Positions 37,175-41,628 of a stretch of DNA of 41,628 nt are shown here, piece by piece. The translations under genes were made by a program, and so were the position numbers. Each line of letters opens with the position of its first letter. Position 1 is the stretch's first letter. The stretch lies in the NCBI GenBank assembly GCA_964436165.1, contig CAYTBY010000007.1, positions 1-41,628 on the forward strand. Direction: 5' to 3'. The notes beneath the pieces were generated by a model that was given only the letters and a program-made list of their open reading frames with translations, searched no databases and was not told the origin of the DNA. Source of the DNA: 2-01-FULL-39-28 sp964436165 (GTDB lineage: Bacteria; Patescibacteriota; Minisyncoccia; 2-02-FULL-40-12; GWA2-44-9).

Positions 37175-37648
37175 ATGACAAAGATAAAAGAACGAACCTT
37201 GGTTATTTTAAAACCTGATGCTATGCATCGGGGTATTGTCGGGGAGATTTTGGATAGATTTGAACAAAAAGGATTAAGACCGGTTGGAATGAAAATGATG
37301 AAGATGACCGACTTGTTGTTGGATAAGCACTACGCTCAACACAAGGGGAAACATTTTCTACCGAAACTGAAAGCATTTATGAAATCATTGCCGGTTTTAC
37401 TCGTAGTTCTTGAAGGTCTTGAAGTCGTCAGAGTGGTCAGGACAATGTGCGGTCCGACAGACGGCAAGAGCGCTCCCGCCGGAACAATAAGAGGGGATTA
37501 CGGCATGTCTATTTCTAATAATATAATCCATTCATCTGAAGACCCGAATGCGGCCAAAAGGGAAATAGCCATCTTTTTCAAGGCTCCGGAGCTGTTTGAT
37601 TATGAACGGCCGGATATCCACTTCTACTATGCCGAGGATGAGTTATAA
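37175..37648 (+). CDS. ndk: nucleoside diphosphate kinase
   Basis: A 157-aa NDK that transfers the gamma-phosphate from ATP to other nucleoside diphosphates. RTLVILKPDAMHRGIVGEIL, GPTDGKSAPAGTIRGDYG and catalytic His119 in NNIIHSSED are conserved. It is slightly longer than the usual 140-150 residues, the excess being in the C-terminal tail and before SLPVLLVVLEG. It serves the pathway fed by nrdJ. Coupled to the upstream gene with a one-base gap. Confidence 0.95.
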   Translation: MTKIKERTLVILKPDAMHRGIVGEILDRFEQKGLRPVGMKMMKMTDLLLDKHYAQHKGKHFLPKLKAFMKSLPVLLVVLEGLEVVRVVRTMCGPTDGKSAPAGTIRGDYGMSISNNIIHSSEDPNAAKREIAIFFKAPELFDYERPDIHFYYAEDEL

Positions 37649-37996
37649 TGAGTATAGCTCTTCTGTTTTTGGCCAAGCTTTAGGGCAAATAATTATACTC
37701 GGGGTTCCTATATGATGATAGTCCCTTGGGGTTATCCTGCGGAATCCCATCTTAGGTAAACAGCTAAAGTCTTAGCGATAACGGAAGGGCATCTAAAAAC
37801 ACTGCGATTGTAGTGTTTTTAGATGCCCTGGAGTGGTGAGTTTATCCTGAACGGTAGTTGAAGGAACTTTGTCGAATCCACGGAAGGACCATCTTAAAAC
37901 CGTCCATCGACTAGCTCGGGGCGGTTTTAAGATTGACAAGAGCGTATTAAAGTTTACACTTTCGTCGTGGTCTTTAACAAAACCAAGGAGAAAAAT
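37649..37996. repeat. gene-free region with strong hairpins and a dispersed repeat
   Basis: 37786-37829: perfect 18-bp stem AGGGCATCTAAAAACACT and its inverse with an 8-nt loop. 37840-37877: inverted copy of the CCTTCAAC/GTTCAGG element seen at 11175. 37891-37933: ATCTTAAAACCG/CGGTTTTAAGAT. No gene is supported. AAGGAG near the end serves the next gene. Confidence 0.75.
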
Positions 37997-40039
37997 ATGT
38001 CTCATATATTACACAACGATGAAGGAATGTGGCTTCCTGGCAAATTGCCCGTAAAAAGACTGCAGGAACGACATGGATTTCAGCCCACATCGGAATGGTA
38101 CGAACATGTTCAAAAAGCTTGTGTTCGAATGAATAATGGCGGTTCGGCTTCTTTTGTGTCGCCAAACGGGCTTATTATTACTAATCATCATGTGGCAGAA
38201 AGTGTTTTGGATGATCTTACCACTAAAAATAAAGATTATGTCAGAGATGGTTTTTATGCCAAAAGGTTAGAGGATGAAGTTCCGGCGAAACAGCTTGAGG
38301 TTAATGTCCTTTGGGAAATTGAAGATGTTACAGATAGAGTGCAAGGGGCGGTGGCACATTGTAAGGATTCAGCAGAATCTTCAAAGAAAAGAAGGGCAGA
38401 GATATCTAGTATTGAGAAAGAGTCGTTTGGGGCGACCGGATTAAGAAGCGATGTTGTAACGTTGTATCAGGGCGGCGCGTATCATTTATACAGGTATAAA
38501 AAGTATACCGATATAAGATTAGTGTTTGCTCCGGAAAAGGCGATTGCGTCATTTGGGGGCGATATAGATAATTATGAGTTTCCACGTTTTTGCCTGGACA
38601 TAGCCTTTTTAAGGGTTTATGAGAATGGCCAGCCTTTAAAAACCAGACATTCCTTTCTGTGGTCTGATGTTAATTCGAGAGAGAATGATCTTTTATTTGT
38701 TGCTGGTCATCCTGGCACAACAGATCGTTTAAGTACTCTGGCCAGACTTAAATATTTACGTGATTTTGGACTCCCGTATCAGCTTAACCTATTGCGTCGA
38801 AGAGAGATAAGTTTACAGCAATTTGGCGGTAGAAGCGAAGATAACGCGAGAAAGGCGCTTCACTCCCTTCACGGTATTCAGAACATTCGTAAAAGATTTT
38901 TGGGTCAGCTAGGGGCGTTGCAGAATCCAGAATTTATTGCCCAAAAAGTACACCAGGAAGGCGAACTACGGACTAGAGTTAGCAAAGATCCAAACTTAGC
39001 AGAATGTAGAGATGCCTGGGAAATGATCGAGGGCGTAGAAAGAAGAGTCGGGGAGTTGAGAGATAGAGTTAATCTACTGGAAGGCGGAACAGGATTTATG
39101 ACTAAATTTTTTGGCATCGCAAGAATTATTGTAAGGCTTGCCGAAGAAGATCTTAAGCCAAACGAAGAGCGTCTTCCTGAATTTAACGACTCAAATAGAG
39201 ATTCACTGCTTCACTCACTTTTCTCACCTGCCCCTGTCCATAAAGATCTTGAACAGTACCAATTAGCCGATTCTTTGGCTTATTTCATGGAAACACTAGG
39301 TGCTGATAACGAGCTAGTAAAAAAAGTTCTGGAATCTAAGGGTCCTGGGGTGCTGTCTCATGAATTAATTTCTGCTACTAAGTTAGATAGTGTTGATGAA
39401 AGGAAAAGATTGGTGGGAGGCGGTAAGACTGCGGTAGAGTCATCGCAAGATTCTTTTATAAAACTCGCATTACTAGTAGATAAAGAGGCCAGAGATATAC
39501 GAAAAGTATTCGAAGCCGAAATAGAGGAAGTGCGTAAACGGGCATATGCTAAAATTGCTAAAGCAATGTTTGCGTTATATGGAAATGATGTATATCCCGA
39601 TGCCACCTTTACTTTGCGTATTACTTTTGGGCGGGTATCCGGATACGTAGACGAAGGAGTTAAAATTCCTTATTCAACAACTGTTAACGACATTTTCAGA
39701 CATGCAGAAAAACACAACAGTAAAGAACCGTGGAGTCTTCCTAAACGGTGGTTAGAAGCTCAAGGGCGCCTGGCATCTAATAAAGATAGATCAAACTTTG
39801 ATTTTGTTACAACCCACGATACACACGGAGGAAATTCTGGCAGTCCGGTATTTGACTCTAAACTTAGATTTAGAGGAATATTGTTTGACGGCAATATCCA
39901 TGATAATGCAACCACTTTTATGTATGTTGATGACGTTGCTCGTGCAATATCGGTTCATGCCGCGGGAATATCAACTGCGTTAAAAATTGTTTATGGCGCT
40001 AAGAGATTAGTGAATGAACTTGAGGGAAAAGTTATTTAG
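37997..40039 (+). CDS. S46 family dipeptidyl peptidase-like serine protease
   Basis: A 680-aa S46 peptidase (DPP7/DPP11 family), chymotrypsin-like with a helical insert, removing N-terminal dipeptides. Start region DEGMWLPGKLPVKRLQ is typical. SFVSPNGLIITNHHVAE has the catalytic His (64/65), FGGDIDNYEFPRFCLDIAFLRVY the Asp, and HDTHGGNSGSPVFD the Ser614 nucleophile. S46 enzymes are normally exported by a signal peptide, but here the family N-terminus starts six residues after the Met, so this form looks cytoplasmic. AAGGAG before ATG 37997 excludes a longer in-frame GTG at 37967. It probably recycles oligopeptides. Confidence 0.92.
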   Translation: MSHILHNDEGMWLPGKLPVKRLQERHGFQPTSEWYEHVQKACVRMNNGGSASFVSPNGLIITNHHVAESVLDDLTTKNKDYVRDGFYAKRLEDEVPAKQLEVNVLWEIEDVTDRVQGAVAHCKDSAESSKKRRAEISSIEKESFGATGLRSDVVTLYQGGAYHLYRYKKYTDIRLVFAPEKAIASFGGDIDNYEFPRFCLDIAFLRVYENGQPLKTRHSFLWSDVNSRENDLLFVAGHPGTTDRLSTLARLKYLRDFGLPYQLNLLRRREISLQQFGGRSEDNARKALHSLHGIQNIRKRFLGQLGALQNPEFIAQKVHQEGELRTRVSKDPNLAECRDAWEMIEGVERRVGELRDRVNLLEGGTGFMTKFFGIARIIVRLAEEDLKPNEERLPEFNDSNRDSLLHSLFSPAPVHKDLEQYQLADSLAYFMETLGADNELVKKVLESKGPGVLSHELISATKLDSVDERKRLVGGGKTAVESSQDSFIKLALLVDKEARDIRKVFEAEIEEVRKRAYAKIAKAMFALYGNDVYPDATFTLRITFGRVSGYVDEGVKIPYSTTVNDIFRHAEKHNSKEPWSLPKRWLEAQGRLASNKDRSNFDFVTTHDTHGGNSGSPVFDSKLRFRGILFDGNIHDNATTFMYVDDVARAISVHAAGISTALKIVYGAKRLVNELEGKVI

Positions 40040-40069
40040 GCGATGCAATCTGCATCGCTTTTTGTTTTT
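40040..40069 (+). terminator. terminator after S46 peptidase
   Basis: GCGATGCA/TGCATCGC stem with a 3-nt loop, then TTTTTGTTTTT. Confidence 0.9.
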
Positions 40070-40081
40070 GTCGGCTTTATT

Positions 40082-40107
40082 CTCCTTCGCTAAAGCTACG
40101 GAAGGAG
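40082..40107. repeat. intergenic copy of the AGCTTTAGCGAAGG palindrome
   Basis: CTCCTTCGCTAAAGCTACGGAAGGAG; its reverse complement shares the 14-base core with the copies inside yqeY and nrdJ. Confidence 0.75.
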
Positions 40108-40132
40108 ACGCTGGGAGGATGTTGGAACGGTA

Positions 40133-40537
40133 TTAAGGACTGTAGAAATACTTACCGGGCTCCTCTAGGTCAGTATAATTAATAGTTATTTCCTCTCCGG
40201 CTCTTATATCCTTAGAGGCATACCACCTATATCGACGGTGAAGATTAGGATTTTGTCCTGGCATAGCGTTAGGATCCATAGAATGATTCACATACCAACC
40301 TATCGGCATAGCACCAAAATCAGCCGGACAAATAAATTTATCCCCACGATCTATACAATGACCCCAGAATAATTCGGGTACATCACTTTTATTAAGAACC
40401 CGGGATTCATATTCAGTAGTTTTTTCATCAATGAATAACCTGAGATGGGTTCCTTTTTTAATGTCATGAATAGCAAAAACTCCTACACCATGTTCAGAGG
40501 GTTTTATAACAAAAGAGAATTCATTTGTTATATCCAT
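40133..40537 (-). CDS. SET-domain protein, putative lysine methyltransferase
   Basis: A 134-aa minimal SET domain using S-adenosylmethionine. GVGVFAIHDIKKGT is the N-terminal strand motif, WYVNHSMDPNA holds the NHS cofactor loop (84-86), and ASKDIRAGEEITINYTD gives the GEE-x-x-x-x-Y end with the catalytic Tyr121. The tail EEPGKYFYSP lacks the post-SET cysteines. The target protein is unknown. It lies 96 bp downstream of the zinc-ribbon nuclease gene on the same strand, so the two may share a transcript. Confidence 0.85.
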   Translation of the reverse strand: MDITNEFSFVIKPSEHGVGVFAIHDIKKGTHLRLFIDEKTTEYESRVLNKSDVPELFWGHCIDRGDKFICPADFGAMPIGWYVNHSMDPNAMPGQNPNLHRRYRWYASKDIRAGEEITINYTDLEEPGKYFYSP

Positions 40538-40633
40538 ACTCTTAATTTAACCACCAAAAAGTTCCAAAGTAAATCATGCTGTCTAAAATAGCTGAGGTTT
40601 TATGCGAGAAAAAATTCTTGTCGGATATTCTTA

Positions 40634-41503
40634 TTAAATAAGCGAACCCAGAACATCATCTAATTTATTTTTTGGGAAAAGATGGTTGGGCTTGATTTCA
40701 ATTAGTTTTAAATCATGCTTTTTTGATAATCTTCTCTTCAACTTTGCTAGCCTGTCATACTCTTTCAGTTCTCCTGCAAGTCCAAAGAATTCTATAAAAG
40801 TTTTATTAACAACAAAATCGCAAGTCATTTTCTTAACTTCAGGATAGGGAATGCTTCTCTGATGGGAAATACCTCTTGAATTAAACCAGTCATCGATTAT
40901 CATCTCGGCCATTGAATCACATATGTGGCCATCTTTTGCTATATATTTATTAGAAAACATTACGGGATTTGGTTTATAGCCGGCGGCTTCAATGGCTTTG
41001 TTCCAAGTACCGAATACATCTCTCGCCTTGCCATAGGCATCATACATTTCTTTTTTAACTGGGATTCTTCCGTTGATCCTGTTGAATTTTCTTATTTTGC
41101 TTAATACCTCTTTCTTGAGGCTTTCCGAAGTCCTTTTTCTTGAGAAAGTTCCACAAATTTGTGAGCAATAAAATTGTGATCTCGATATCTGTTTACCACA
41201 ATCAGGATGTCTGCAGAAATTTTTAGGTAGAGCCTCGCTTCGGAGATTATTATTGAATATTGCCGAGCAGGAAGCATTACAAAAAAATCTATTTGTCTGA
41301 CTTGCTCTTAGTTCTCTTGGGGTACGCCAAAGTTTTTTAGTACAAGTTTGGCAATTTTTGTATTCTCCCCTCAAACGAGCTGTGAATTGGCACTTTGCGG
41401 AGCAATACGGGCTCCAGCCAAATTTAAGAGCTTCGTTTACTCTATTTTTAGATCTTTGGAAATTTTTACTGCAATAATTACAGGTAACTTTTATATATTT
41501 CAC
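40634..41503 (-). CDS. zinc-ribbon protein with HNH-associated repeat and nuclease-like C-terminus
   Basis: A 289-aa protein from GTG 41503; earlier starts in frame would overlap tRNA-Pro. Residues 1-120 hold three Cys4 units of the form C-x2-C (or C-x4-C) ... C-x3-C (8/11/34/38, 51/54/75/79 and 97/102/113/117). Residues about 135-180 resemble the homing-endonuclease-associated repeat (VKKEMYDAYGKARDVFGTWNKAIEAAG). Residues 195-289 look like a small restriction-endonuclease fold: SMAEMIIDDWFNSRGI, then CDFVV and FIEFFG, giving Glu200, Asp229 and Glu238. Likely a DNA-binding nuclease, perhaps a selfish element next to a tRNA gene. Confidence in the DNA-binding part is moderate, in catalysis low. 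Confidence 0.6.
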   Translation of the reverse strand: MKYIKVTCNYCSKNFQRSKNRVNEALKFGWSPYCSAKCQFTARLRGEYKNCQTCTKKLWRTPRELRASQTNRFFCNASCSAIFNNNLRSEALPKNFCRHPDCGKQISRSQFYCSQICGTFSRKRTSESLKKEVLSKIRKFNRINGRIPVKKEMYDAYGKARDVFGTWNKAIEAAGYKPNPVMFSNKYIAKDGHICDSMAEMIIDDWFNSRGISHQRSIPYPEVKKMTCDFVVNKTFIEFFGLAGELKEYDRLAKLKRRLSKKHDLKLIEIKPNHLFPKNKLDDVLGSLI

Positions 41504-41555
41504 ACTATAATTATACCAGTTTTTAGATGGAGATTTTCTTATCTGTGGATAATTG

Positions 41556-41628
41556 TCGGGCTGTCGGGAGTCGGACCCGATAATTTTCTGCACCCCATGC
41601 AGACGTGTTGCCGGTACACTACAGCCCG
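41556..41628 (-). tRNA. tRNA-Pro (GGG)
   Basis: Minus strand, first base at the window edge. Acceptor CGGGCTG/CAGCCCG with the C1-G72 pair typical of bacterial tRNA-Pro, D arm GTGT/ACAC, anticodon loop ATGGGGT (anticodon GGG) on stem TCTGC/GCAGA, T arm TCGGG-TCCGACT-CCCGA, discriminator A. CCA is not encoded. Confidence 0.95.

Overview
The window looks like a chromosomal segment of a Patescibacteria/CPR bacterium, most likely Parcubacteria-like. This is an inference from several marks: a bAvd-type diversity-generating retroelement, a DUF6899-type small protein, long bS21, a B12-dependent (class II) ribonucleotide reductase, a ComEC split into two genes, sparse operons, and intergenic regions full of palindromic repeats. 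UGA is used as a stop (for example at the end of comEC), so the UGA=Gly code of Gracilibacteria/Absconditabacteria does not apply. A 100-N scaffold gap at 25378-25477 cuts off the 3' end of ftsA.

Layout. 135-6977 holds a four-gene fatty-acid beta-oxidation set: thiolase, 3-hydroxyacyl-CoA dehydrogenase, an enoyl-CoA hydratase/acyl-CoA dehydrogenase fusion, and a VLCAD-like acyl-CoA dehydrogenase. Each gene is followed by its own hairpin terminator. Next come tRNA-Ile with a 5'-truncated gene against its 3' end, a HExxH protein, a HAD phosphatase, two tandem A-type Fe-S carriers, tRNA-Ala, two orphan genes and a DUF6899-like membrane protein. Two ~160-bp near-palindromes follow, then rmuC, a membrane pyrophosphatase and pth. 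A housekeeping run (lepB, hisS, HIT, rpsU, a four-helix-bundle gene, yqeY) leads to the retroelement, then ybeY, ftsA and ftsZ. The second half has a GH29 fucosidase, nrdJ, the membrane half of comEC, proline dehydrogenase, a secreted HExxH protein, an MntA/HepT toxin-antitoxin pair, the secreted metallo-beta-lactamase half of ComEC, ndk, an S46 peptidase, a SET-domain protein, a zinc-ribbon nuclease candidate and tRNA-Pro.

The clearest special system is the diversity-generating retroelement (DGR) at 21191-23677. The target gene ends in a 125-nt variable repeat (VR, 21754-21878). Its 125-nt template repeat (TR) lies at 22166-22290. By hand alignment the two differ at 23 positions, and 22 of these are adenines in the TR, which is the signature of adenine-specific mutagenic retrohoming. 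An Avd-like gene lies antisense between the TR and the reverse transcriptase. The RT start overlaps the Avd start, and the RT stop overlaps the ybeY start.

Two other themes stand out. First, acyl-CoA and proline oxidation are unexpected in a lineage usually described as fermentative and reduced; no acyl-CoA ligase or electron-transfer flavoprotein is present here. Second, there is a rich population of palindromes: four long near-palindromes of 105-236 bp plus one internally deleted copy, several smaller dispersed inverted repeats, and a 26-bp palindrome inserted in frame in both yqeY and nrdJ.
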